Assembly (NCBI GenBank): GCA_023421735.1
Contig: JAEZSP010000076.1
Coordinates: 1-17,457 of the forward strand
DNA from: Bacillota bacterium
GTDB taxonomy: Bacteria > Bacillota_A > Clostridia > Christensenellales > Aristaeellaceae
Reading direction: 5' to 3'
DNA: 17,457 nt
Both the position numbers and the translations under genes were made by a program. Shown here in pieces: positions 1-6,392 of the stretch (position 1 is its first letter; each line of letters starts with the position of its first letter). The notes under the pieces were generated by a model. The model made no database searches. It was not told where the DNA came from and worked only from the letters and a program-made list of their open reading frames with translations.

Positions 1-4
1 GTCA

Positions 5-127
5 ATTCGCGGAATCACCAAGAATTCGGGCGCCTATTTGTGCATGAATCTGTTGGAAAAGAGGGCCGGTTTTGTGCCGTCCTTTTGGTGCTTTTAGGGT
101 GGTTGCATCCTTAAGTTGATGGCATTG
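5..127 (-). repeat. Left copy of a 123-bp inverted repeat
   Basis: Read on the minus strand, this stretch matches 17335-17457 at 118 of 123 positions without gaps. The five differences are all transitions, clustered in the middle of the element. Each copy contains the last ten sense codons (NAINLRMQPP) and stop of a reading frame, followed by about 90 bp of non-coding sequence. Weaker similarity (TTTGAT, then a divergent 8-bp block) continues for about 14 bp beyond the unit. The copies are inverted relative to each other and have different flanks, which argues against a simple fold-back assembly artefact. It is most likely a dispersed genomic repeat at which the contig ended, but this is inference. 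I recognise no transposase or insertion-sequence family. Confidence 0.93.
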
Positions 128-144
128 AACTTGACATCAAACAT
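94..144 (-). CDS. 16-codon ORF ending in the repeat-encoded tail NAINLRMQPP
   Basis: An ATG follows a perfect GGAGG ribosome binding site (151-155) with 6-nt spacing and opens a frame reading MFDVKFNAINLRMQPP. Its last ten residues are the same as the C-terminus of the GNAT-like protein at the other end of the window, because both are encoded by the repeat. The frame could be a genuine micropeptide gene. It could also be a collapsed gene in which recombination left only a start region and the shared tail, or a chance initiation site. The good ribosome binding site and the FD...NAINLRMQPP match between the two copies are seen directly; a function is not recognised. Confidence 0.4.
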   Translation of the reverse strand: MFDVKFNAINLRMQPP

Positions 145-320
145 ATCAATCCTCCGTCATGCGCGGTGATCGTATCACCACCGCGCGGTTGTCTTGGTTA
201 CTTGGCCAGATCGCTCGCCAGTGAATCTTCGTCAGAGTTTTCAAAGAACTTGTCAACGGGGAATTCGGCCTATGCAAGCGCTTCAATCATGAAGGCGGCG
301 GCTGTAATATTGTTCAAGAA
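145..320. other. Gene-free stretch between the repeat ORF and the sigG terminator
   Basis: No convincing gene is visible. A hairpin at 161-186 pairs GCGCGGTGAT with ATCACC-A-CCGCGC, leaving a 3-nt bulge. It lies directly upstream (minus strand) of the ribosome binding site of the 16-codon ORF. Further upstream on the minus strand is a 24-codon open stretch ending at about 197, with plausible amino-acid content (FPVDKFFENSDEDSLASDLAK). It has an in-frame TAG just before it and no start codon, so it may be the remnant of a deleted gene's 3' end. Confidence 0.5.
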
Positions 321-355
321 TAAACAATCGCCGACAGCATAAGCCGTCGGCGATT
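321..355 (-). terminator. Rho-independent terminator of sigG
   Basis: A 13-bp stem (326-338 with 343-355, one G-U pair) has a 4-nt loop. On the minus strand it is followed by a T-rich run (TTGTTTATTCTT). It lies 15 bp past the sigG stop codon and closes the spoIIGA-sigE-sigG transcript. Confidence 0.88.
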
Positions 356-369
356 CGATGGAGATGGCG

Positions 370-1143
370 CTATACGTACTTGCGCATCTGCTGGAGCGCG
401 CTTTTTTCGAGCCGCGAAACCTGCGCCTGCGAGATGCCGATTTCCTCTGCAACCTCCATCTGCGTGCGCCCCTGAAAGAAGCGCCGATTGATGATGTTGC
501 GCTCACGCTCCGCGAGCCGGGAGAGCGCCTGGCTGATCGAAAGATCGCGCACCCAGTCGTCCTCGCTCACGCGCGCGTCGCGCACCTGATCCATGACGTA
601 GATTGCGTCGCCGCCGTCCTGATACACCGGATCAAACAGCGACACGGGATCCTGAATCGCCTCGAGGGCATACACGACGTCCTCCTCCGGCATTTCCATG
701 TGCCGCGCGATCTCCTCCACCCGCGGTTCGCGGCCGCGCTCGTAGGTGAGCGCTTCCCGCGCACGCAGCGCCTTGTAAGCGGTATCCCTGAGGGAGCGCG
801 AGACGCGGATCGGGTTGTTGTCGCGCAGATACCTGCGAATTTCACCGATGATCATCGGCACCGCATAGGTGGAAAAACGCACATTCTGCGTGACGTCGAA
901 ATTGTCAATGGCCTTGATCAGGCCAATGCAACCCACCTGAAACAGGTCGTCGACGCTCTCCCCCCGGTTGTTGAACCGCTGGATCACGCTCAGGACAAGC
1001 CGGAGATTTCCCTGAATAAACTCGTTGCGCGCCGCAACATCGCCCGAATGCACGCGCGGAAACAGTTCGCGCATCCGTTCATTTTTGAGGACGGGCAAAG
1101 TGGACGTGTCCACGCCGCAGATCTCGACCTTGTTAGATGGCAT
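370..1143 (-). CDS. sigG: RNA polymerase sporulation sigma factor SigG
   Basis: This is the late forespore sigma factor, 257 residues, close to the 260 of Bacillus subtilis SigG. The N-terminus NKVEICGVDTSTLPVLKNE is nearly the same as the Bacillus protein. Region 2 reads NLRLVLSVIQRFNNRGESVD, then DLFQVGCIGLIKAIDNFD and FSTYAVPMIIGEIRRYLRD. Region 4 ends with the helix-turn-helix MEVAEEIGISQAQVSRLEK. The ATG at 1141-1143 was chosen because GGAGGTG stands 6 nt upstream and because known SigG proteins begin there; an open frame extends further but runs back into sigE. It lies downstream of spoIIGA and sigE, as in most spore formers. A sigma-G-like promoter in the 91-bp gap suggests autoregulation on top of read-through. 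Family assignment is very secure. Confidence 0.98.
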   Translation of the reverse strand: MPSNKVEICGVDTSTLPVLKNERMRELFPRVHSGDVAARNEFIQGNLRLVLSVIQRFNNRGESVDDLFQVGCIGLIKAIDNFDVTQNVRFSTYAVPMIIGEIRRYLRDNNPIRVSRSLRDTAYKALRAREALTYERGREPRVEEIARHMEMPEEDVVYALEAIQDPVSLFDPVYQDGGDAIYVMDQVRDARVSEDDWVRDLSISQALSRLAERERNIINRRFFQGRTQMEVAEEIGISQAQVSRLEKSALQQMRKYV

Positions 1144-1165
1144 GTCGTCACCTCCGTAGCAAACA

Positions 1166-1196
1166 AAGTATTGCCGCTGCGGAGGCGGGATATTCA
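1166..1196 (-). promoter_or_regulatory. Candidate sigma-G/sigma-F promoter of sigG
   Basis: On the minus strand TGAATA (1196-1191) is followed after 18 nt by AATACTT (1172-1166), upstream of the sigG ribosome binding site. This is close to the known sigma-G pattern TGaATA, 17-18 nt, CATacTA, with five of seven -10 positions matching. The location between sigE and sigG fits the autogenous forespore promoter known in Bacillus. It is a motif match only. Confidence 0.6.
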
Positions 1197-1234
1197 AATC
1201 ACGACGGATCGATATAGATGAACCAAAGTCGGTT

Positions 1235-1939
1235 TTATGCCATTTTGTCCATTTCGACGCGGAGCTTTCCGATGATTCGCTTCTCAAGGCGCGATATGTA
1301 GCTTTGCGAAATGCCGAGCATGTCGGCGACTTCCTTTTGCGTGCGTTCGCTTCCGCCGCCGATGCCATAGCGCAGTTCGACGATGTTGCGTTCACGCGAC
1401 GAGAGTTCCTTGATTGCGCTTCGCAAGGTATCGCGCTCGATGGTGGAATCAAGACTGCGGGAAACAAGGTCCGGCTCGGTGCCCAAAACGTCCGACAGCA
1501 GGAGCTCGTTTCCGTCCACGTCTGTATTGAGCGGTTCGTCGAAGGAAATTTCGAGCTTGAGCCGACTCGTTCTTCTCAGAACCATCAATATTTCATTTTC
1601 AATGCAGCGCGACGCATAGGTCGCCAGTTTGATGTTCTTGCTTGGATCGAAGGAGTTGACGGCCTTGATCAGCCCGATTGTGCCGACCGAGATCAGATCT
1701 TCGATTCCGATTCCGGTATTCTCAAATTTGCGTGCGATGTATACGACAAGCCGCAGGTTCCGTTCGATGAGCGTCGCGCGCGCGCCCATATCTCCGCCGG
1801 CCATTCGCGCCATCAGCGCCAGCTCCTCTTCGCGGGTCAGCGGGGGAGGAAGCGTGTCGCTTCCACCGATGTAACAGACGTTTCCGCGCCTCAGGTGTAC
1901 GACGAGTCCAAAAATCGATTTGCTGATCGAGTTGACCAT
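1235..1939 (-). CDS. sigE: RNA polymerase sporulation sigma factor SigE (pro-sigma-E)
   Basis: This is the early mother-cell sigma factor, 234 residues (239 in B. subtilis). Core motifs include [75 protein letters not shown] and the C-terminal [23 protein letters not shown]. The conserved [12 protein letters not shown] segment marks the known processing region. By analogy with Bacillus, cleavage would fall near C22/Y23, giving a pro-sequence of about 22 residues, somewhat shorter than the Bacillus one of about 27. The ATG is preceded by GGAGGGG. It starts 19 bp after spoIIGA, which encodes the expected processing protease. Confidence 0.98.
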   Translation of the reverse strand: MVNSISKSIFGLVVHLRRGNVCYIGGSDTLPPPLTREEELALMARMAGGDMGARATLIERNLRLVVYIARKFENTGIGIEDLISVGTIGLIKAVNSFDPSKNIKLATYASRCIENEILMVLRRTSRLKLEISFDEPLNTDVDGNELLLSDVLGTEPDLVSRSLDSTIERDTLRSAIKELSSRERNIVELRYGIGGGSERTQKEVADMLGISQSYISRLEKRIIGKLRVEMDKMA

Positions 1940-1958
1940 CCTATTCCCCTCCGTTCAA

Positions 1959-2741
1959 TTATGCATTCAGGAAAGTCGGCGGTGCCAGTGCGACCGCGCC
2001 GCCGGGCAGTTTGCTGGGATAGACGGCGATCCATACATCGCCCATGGGCTTATCACCGCGTCCTACGTCCGCTTTGAGCTCGTCCGGAAGAAAACATCCA
2101 AGTTCCCCCGTGCCGCCGACCCCGCCATAGCCAACGAGCCGGAAGCCGCTTGGCAACGTCTCCAGCGTGTTTTCAGGCGAGAATGCGCTTGGCAGGGCTT
2201 CCCGGATCACGTCATAAGCAACGATCATGACCGGAAGTCCGCTCAAGGGTTCTGTTAGATGATTTCCCGTATCGACGAGTGCCCGGAAGCGAACGCAAAC
2301 GCCCCGGTAGCTCATTTCAATCCAGGCTTCCCATGTGTCCAAAGATCTGCGTCGAAGACCAAGTACCATGCCCGCAACTGCGGCGGACGAGATGCACGCA
2401 ATCAAAGATGTCCAAAAAGATATGCCTGAGAAAGACCCCATTATACCTGCCATAAACGCGGTCACGCAGATGAGCGCAGCAGAAAGACCGATGAGCGTTC
2501 GGATGCCCGTTCTTCCAGATGCGATGCGTACCAAAACCGGTGCCATCATCAGTGCTACGACAATGCGCAAGATGCTGCCTGTTCCGGCAACTGCGAGATA
2601 AGATGCAACCAATCCGCCAAACGCAGCAGCGGCGACGAGCCGGATGAGCCGCAGGCGTACCCTGTGCCGAACCGCAGCCACGATGGCAAGCGCATCCAGC
2701 GAGAAATTGATGAGGAATACGCTTTCTACGCTCAGACGCAC
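1959..2741 (-). CDS. spoIIGA: Sigma-E processing aspartic protease SpoIIGA
   Basis: This is the membrane-embedded protease that removes the SigE pro-sequence after septum formation. It has 260 residues, against 309 in B. subtilis. The N-terminal half consists of hydrophobic helices (roughly residues 6-24, 32-52, 56-73, 80-100 and 106-128). The C-terminal half is soluble and carries the aspartic protease signature ALVDTGN with the catalytic D157, the equivalent of Bacillus Asp183. A second glycine-rich block, VGYGGVGGTGELGCFLP, follows. I chose the GTG at 2741-2739 because GAGGTG precedes it and the first residues (VESVFLINFSLDAL) align with the usual SpoIIGA start; the frame is open for 29 further codons. 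The neighbours sigE and sigG complete the classic cluster. Paired Spo0A-type boxes lie upstream. Confidence 0.93.
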   Translation of the reverse strand: MRLSVESVFLINFSLDALAIVAAVRHRVRLRLIRLVAAAAFGGLVASYLAVAGTGSILRIVVALMMAPVLVRIASGRTGIRTLIGLSAALICVTAFMAGIMGSFSGISFWTSLIACISSAAVAGMVLGLRRRSLDTWEAWIEMSYRGVCVRFRALVDTGNHLTEPLSGLPVMIVAYDVIREALPSAFSPENTLETLPSGFRLVGYGGVGGTGELGCFLPDELKADVGRGDKPMGDVWIAVYPSKLPGGAVALAPPTFLNA

Positions 2742-2820
2742 TGGATTCACCTCGCTTGTTGAGTTTAGCGGACTAAAAGATGAATTTCGCGTGAAAAAAG
2801 TCGCAAGAAATTGTGTCTTA

Positions 2821-2834
2821 ATCGACATTCGACA
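2821..2834 (-). promoter_or_regulatory. Tandem Spo0A boxes upstream of spoIIGA
   Basis: On the minus strand TGTCGAA is directly followed by TGTCGAT, two adjoining 7-bp Spo0A boxes (known consensus TGTCGAA), about 80 bp upstream of the spoIIGA GTG. In B. subtilis the spoIIG promoter is activated by phosphorylated Spo0A, so position and sequence agree. I could not find a clear -10/-35 pair; TTGCGA near 2803-2808 with a poor -10 is the best candidate. Confidence 0.65.
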
Positions 2835-2931
2835 CGAAAAGTGATTCCGATAAAACGGTTTATGAAACGATATTGATTCGCATTATCTTCTGATTTCCAG
2901 TAAAATCAGGCCGTTTGCAAGGGTTTTGGCC

Positions 2932-2980
2932 TTCGACACATTGCGCGCTTTGATGCCCGCTTCGACGTGTCAATGTCGAA
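2932..2980. promoter_or_regulatory. Further Spo0A-box sequences upstream of ylmC
   Basis: TGTCGAA occurs at 2932-2938 (minus) and 2974-2980 (plus), with a one-mismatch CGTCGAA at 2961-2967 (minus). The last two form an inverted pair, TTCGAC and GTCGAA, separated by 8 bp. Together with the tandem boxes at 2821-2834, three exact boxes lie in under 200 bp between two divergent sporulation-associated genes. Confidence 0.5.
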
Positions 2981-2995
2981 AATATCGCGCGGGCT

Positions 2996-3023
2996 TTCTC
3001 CTGCATAGTATGGTGCAGGGGGG
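2996..3023 (+). promoter_or_regulatory. Hairpin that can mask the ylmC ribosome binding site
   Basis: CCTGCA (3000-3005) pairs with TGCAGG (3014-3019) around an 8-nt loop. The stem can extend with TTCT opposite the following G run, so the GGGGGG Shine-Dalgarno tract (3018-3023) just before the ylmC ATG would be fully paired. The geometry is seen directly; a regulatory role is inference. Confidence 0.35.
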
Positions 3024-3030
3024 CGATCGC

Positions 3031-3270
3031 ATGACGTTTACAGAATTGAAGCAAAAGGACGTAATCAACATCTGCGACGGACGGCGATTGGGCAGACCCT
3101 ATGATATCTGCCTGAACGACCGCGCATGCGTGGAGGCGATCATCGTTCCGGAGCAATGCGGAATGCTTGGTATGTTCAAGTTTGACAAAGAGGGTCTTTT
3201 GATTCCGTGGGACAGAATCCGCAGAATTGGAGACGACGTAATCCTGGTGGAGCTGGATTCGGACGTATAA
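3031..3270 (+). CDS. YlmC/YmxH family PRC-barrel sporulation protein
   Basis: This is a 79-residue protein of the YlmC/YmxH family, small PRC-barrel-like proteins common in spore formers. It begins MTFTELKQKDVINICDGRRLG and continues with P-Y-D-I and a C-terminal IPWDRIRRIGDDVILVEL. The family role is not established beyond its association with sporulation; here it lies divergently from spoIIGA. I chose the ATG at 3031 because it sits 7 nt after a G-rich Shine-Dalgarno tract and matches the family start; an upstream in-frame extension has no homology feel. It is a single-gene unit closed by its own terminator. The upstream region carries Spo0A-type boxes. Confidence 0.88.
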   Translation: MTFTELKQKDVINICDGRRLGRPYDICLNDRACVEAIIVPEQCGMLGMFKFDKEGLLIPWDRIRRIGDDVILVELDSDV

Positions 3271-3292
3271 ACGTCCGAATTTTCGCATTTTT
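3257..3292 (+). terminator. Rho-independent terminator of ylmC
   Basis: A 10-bp perfect stem (ATTCGGACGT at 3257-3266 with ACGTCCGAAT at 3271-3280) encloses a 4-nt loop that includes most of the ylmC stop codon. It is followed by TTTTCGCATTTTT. The coding sequence itself forms the left arm. Confidence 0.9.
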
Positions 3293-3347
3293 CGTAAAGA
3301 TTCTGAATTTGGGCACGTCTGATGTGACACATTTTTTCACAAAAGGC

Positions 3348-3376
3348 TAGACTTAAAGCGCAACATTGTGTATAAT
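3348..3376 (+). promoter_or_regulatory. Sigma-A promoter of the nrdR operon
   Basis: TAGACT (3348-3353) and a perfect TATAAT (3371-3376) are separated by 17 nt. The -10 ends 25 nt before the nrdR GTG. I saw no clear pair of NrdR boxes around it. Confidence 0.72.
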
Positions 3377-3401
3377 ATTAACGAATGAGGTGAACGCGTT
3401 C

Positions 3402-3899
3402 GTGAAATGCGTGCTGTGTGGCTGTATGCAAAGCCGGGTCGTCGATTCCAGATTGAGCGACGACGGTACAAGCATACGCAGAAGGCGGGAATGTGAGGCA
3501 TGCGGGCGAAGGTTTACGACCTATGAAAAGATCGAAGTAATCCCGATCATGGTCGTTAAGCGTGACAAGACCCGCGAGACCTTTGATTCCGCAAAACTCC
3601 GGTTGGGCGTCATCAAGGCATGCCAGAAGCGCCCGGTCTCCCTCAATCAAATTGACGAGCTGGTTCGCAATGTCGAAAAGCGCGTCTACGCATCGGGAGA
3701 CACGGAAGTAACCAGCCAATCGATCGGTGAAATCGTGATGGACGAGCTTAAACTCCTCGACGAGGTCGCTTATGTCCGGTTTGCTTCGGTTTACAGGCAG
3801 TTTAAGGACATTCAAACTTTCATGACCGAGCTTTCCAAACTTCTCACCGATTCCGAAATGGGTAATGCCGGCGCCTCGACGCAGCCGGGCAAATACTAA
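3402..3899 (+). CDS. nrdR: Transcriptional repressor NrdR
   Basis: NrdR is an ATP/dATP-sensing repressor of ribonucleotide reductase genes. The protein has 165 residues, slightly over the usual 150-160. The N-terminal zinc ribbon has the pairs C3-x2-C6 and C31-x2-C34, with the family-typical VVDSRLSDDGTSIRRRRECEACGRRFTTYE. The ATP-cone domain follows from about residue 46 (IPIMVVKRD) to FASVYRQFKDI. I chose GTG at 3402 because AGGTG stands upstream and the product then begins (M)KCVLCG, matching the family; earlier codons overlap the promoter. It heads an operon with the response regulator 24 bp downstream. No ribonucleotide reductase gene is in the window. Confidence 0.97.
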   Translation: MKCVLCGCMQSRVVDSRLSDDGTSIRRRRECEACGRRFTTYEKIEVIPIMVVKRDKTRETFDSAKLRLGVIKACQKRPVSLNQIDELVRNVEKRVYASGDTEVTSQSIGEIVMDELKLLDEVAYVRFASVYRQFKDIQTFMTELSKLLTDSEMGNAGASTQPGKY

Positions 3900-3923
3900 T
3901 TCACAAGAAATGAGGACACGCAC

Positions 3924-4625
3924 ATGGCAAACGAATTGATATTGGCCGTTGACGACGAGGCTCATATCCTTGAACTTTTGTCGTTTAACCTTGAGGCCTC
4001 AGGGTACCGAGTAGTCACTGCCGCCACGGGCGAAGATGCGCTGGTGGTTTGTGCGCACGAGCGTCCGGCGATGGTTCTTCTCGATATCATGCTGCCGGGC
4101 ATCGACGGCATGGAAGTATGCCGTCGCCTGAAGAGCGCGTCTACCACAGCTGATATCCCGATCATCATGCTGACCGCAAAAGGCGATGAGGTGGACAAGA
4201 TCCTCGGTCTCGAACTCGGCGCGGATGACTATATCACAAAGCCGTTCTCTGTGCGGGAGCTGATTGCGCGCGTCAAGGCGCTTCTCAGGCGCGCTGCCCC
4301 GCAGAGTGAAGAGGAGGGAATCCTCCACGTTGGCGGATTGACCATCGATGTGGGTAATTACGAAGCCTTCCGAAATGGTGAAAAGCTCTCTCTCACGCTC
4401 AAGGAATTTGAGCTTCTCAAGCTCCTGGTTCTCAGCCGCGGCAAGGTGTTGACGCGAGACTTCCTCCTGGACCGCATTTGGGGCTATGAGTTCTACGGCG
4501 AAACCAGAACCGTCGATGTCCACATCCGCCATATCCGCCAGAAACTGGGCGATGATGCGCGCTACATTGAGACGATTCGTGGCGTTGGTTATAAGTTCAA
4601 CGACAAGCAGGAGAATCGGTTGTGA
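3924..4625 (+). CDS. OmpR/PhoB-family response regulator
   Basis: This is a two-component response regulator of 233 residues. The receiver domain (about 4-120) has acidic D10/D11, phospho-acceptor D54 (LLDIMLPGIDG), T84 and K106 (DDYITKPFS). A winged-helix DNA-binding domain (about 135-228) includes LTLKEFELLKLL, VLTRDFLLDRIWGY, RTVDVHIRHIRQKL and IETIRGVGYKF. It most resembles PhoB/PhoP. GAGGA stands 7 nt before the ATG. The stop overlaps the start of the sensor kinase by 4 nt (GTGA), so the pair is translationally coupled. No pst phosphate-transport genes are present, so phosphate control is likely by family but not shown. Confidence 0.95.
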   Translation: MANELILAVDDEAHILELLSFNLEASGYRVVTAATGEDALVVCAHERPAMVLLDIMLPGIDGMEVCRRLKSASTTADIPIIMLTAKGDEVDKILGLELGADDYITKPFSVRELIARVKALLRRAAPQSEEEGILHVGGLTIDVGNYEAFRNGEKLSLTLKEFELLKLLVLSRGKVLTRDFLLDRIWGYEFYGETRTVDVHIRHIRQKLGDDARYIETIRGVGYKFNDKQENRL

Positions 4626-6391
4626 GAAACAGGGTTGCGCTCGCCGCAACCCTCTCGACCTTGCTTGTGCTTGTTCTCCTCGTAGTCTTCAGCTGTCTTG
4701 CGATTGTTGAGGAGCGCAATCAAAGCCTTTCGGATGACGTGGAACTGGCGCTCAGGCTCGTCACCGGGACAGCGCCCTCCGGAACGAATGCGGAGGGCTT
4801 TTCTGCGCTTACTCAGTATTTGCGTCAAAACAAGCTGCGACTGGGCGTTTACACGGAGAACGGGGAAGCGGTCTACGCGTCCGATGGGGCGAGCGCGCCC
4901 TTGGATCAGTATGACTTTGCGCAGGCACGCGTGGGTGGATCGGGCGTATATAAAAGGACGGGATCGAACGGCGAATCGATCCTGTGTGCGATGGGGTATC
5001 TGGGCGACGGCTCGTTGATCCGCGTCTCTGCCTTGCGTGCGGACTTCTGGCAGGCGGTCGTTGCGAACGGATCTACGGTGTATGTTTGCCTATTTTTGAT
5101 CATTGCACTTTCATTCTTCGGCATTCTCATCTATTTGAATGAGCGGCGCAGCCGGGCGATTGAGCGAATCATGGCAGTGCTCGATTCGTATTCAGACGGC
5201 CGTTTTGACGTGCGCATTTCTACCGGCGATGGCTTCGGCAAGGAGGCGGCCGCCGAATATAACGCCATCCTCTCGCGCATCGACGAACGCATCTTCAATC
5301 AGCGCAGCCGCAATCAGGCGCTCTCGGTCGTCATGAATCAGATGCAAAACGGCATTATCGCGGTCGATGACAAGCTGCGCGTCATCCTTGTGACGCCGGT
5401 CGCCAAACAGCTTTTGGGCATCACCGGAAGCGTCCACGGCATGCACATCAACGATGCTTCGCAGGACGTGCGGCTCGATCAGGTGCTCTCGGATGCCATG
5501 CGGCAGGGCGGCGTCTATACGAACGAGGTCGCGGCGCGGACCGCGATCGGGCGCGGGCACCGGCCGCTCAGACTCTATGTATCGCCTATGCGCAAGGACG
5601 GCAAGGTGGTCGGTGCGCTGGCAATGGTGGAGGACATCACGGAACTGCGCCGCCTCGAACAGGTGCGCACGGATTTTGCCGCCAATGTCTCGCACGAACT
5701 CAAAACGCCGCTCACGTCCATCCGCGGCTTCGTGGAAACGCTGCTTGACGGCGCGATTGAGAAGCCCGAAATGGCGCGAAAGTTTCTCAACATCATCATG
5801 CTCGAGTCCGAGCGCCTCACGCGCCTCATCAACGACATCCTGTCGATCTCGAAACTCGAATCCGGCATGGACGAAGCGCCCAAGGAGCGCATCCGGTTTG
5901 ATAAGGCAGCCTACGACGTGACGGAGATGCTTGCGATTCACGCAAAGGAGAAGCAGGTGCAGCTTTCCTGCCACATGAATCGGGATCCCGTTTACGTGAT
6001 CGGCAATAAGGATCACGTGGAACAGATGCTCATCAATTTGATTGAAAACGGCATCAAATACAACAAACCCGGCGGTTCCGTAACGGTTCAGGTGTTTCAA
6101 AACGACACTGAGGCGAACCTGACGGTTGCCGATACGGGCATCGGCATCGCGGAGGAACACCTGCCGCGTATGTTTGAGCGCTTCTATCGCGTGGACAAGG
6201 GCCGCTCCCGCTCGATGGGCGGCACAGGCCTGGGTCTCGCGATTGTCAAGCATATCGTGCGCACCATGCACGGTGAGATCGAGGTACATTCGAAACTCGG
6301 CGAGGGGACAGAATTCCTGGTCACGCTTCCGCTCGCCCCACAGTCCGCCGGATCTGATTCCGGCGACGACATGGACATGGAGGAGGAGTAA
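4622..6391 (+). CDS. PhoR-like sensor histidine kinase
   Basis: This is a membrane sensor kinase of 589 residues. TM1 spans about 6-29. An extracytoplasmic sensor of about 120 residues follows, then TM2 at about 152-172, a HAMP region (about 173-230), and a PAS domain (about 230-340, ending MVEDITELRRLEQVR). The HisKA phospho-acceptor is H358 in NVSHELKTPLTSIRGF. The ATPase domain has N476 in the N box (LIENGIKYNKPGG), D504 in ADTGIGI, the F box FERFYRVDKGRSR and the G box GGTGLGLA at 533-540. The order matches PhoR-type kinases. GTG is the start, with GGAG upstream and a 4-nt overlap with the regulator gene. The extreme C-terminus is acidic (DDMDMEEE), and its GAG codons double as the ribosome binding site of the next gene. 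Confidence 0.95.
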   Translation: MRNRVALAATLSTLLVLVLLVVFSCLAIVEERNQSLSDDVELALRLVTGTAPSGTNAEGFSALTQYLRQNKLRLGVYTENGEAVYASDGASAPLDQYDFAQARVGGSGVYKRTGSNGESILCAMGYLGDGSLIRVSALRADFWQAVVANGSTVYVCLFLIIALSFFGILIYLNERRSRAIERIMAVLDSYSDGRFDVRISTGDGFGKEAAAEYNAILSRIDERIFNQRSRNQALSVVMNQMQNGIIAVDDKLRVILVTPVAKQLLGITGSVHGMHINDASQDVRLDQVLSDAMRQGGVYTNEVAARTAIGRGHRPLRLYVSPMRKDGKVVGALAMVEDITELRRLEQVRTDFAANVSHELKTPLTSIRGFVETLLDGAIEKPEMARKFLNIIMLESERLTRLINDILSISKLESGMDEAPKERIRFDKAAYDVTEMLAIHAKEKQVQLSCHMNRDPVYVIGNKDHVEQMLINLIENGIKYNKPGGSVTVQVFQNDTEANLTVADTGIGIAEEHLPRMFERFYRVDKGRSRSMGGTGLGLAIVKHIVRTMHGEIEVHSKLGEGTEFLVTLPLAPQSAGSDSGDDMDMEEE

Positions 6392-6392
6392 A

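Noticed and set aside
1..127. Inverted ends as a simple fold-back assembly artefact
   Set aside because: The copies differ at five positions and diverge completely beyond about 140 bp, so one is not a direct mirror of the other.
197..275. A small protein on the minus strand ending FFENSDEDSLASDLAK
   Set aside because: There is an in-frame stop immediately upstream and no start codon; at best it is a gene remnant.
3402..3899. NrdR starting upstream at 3366 (TTG)
   Set aside because: That start overlaps the -10 region TATAAT, and the GTG at 3402 gives the family-typical N-terminus after a ribosome binding site.
5192..6289. Minus-strand open frame of 365 codons opposite the histidine kinase
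   Set aside because: Antisense shadow; histidine and arginine rich without recognisable motifs.
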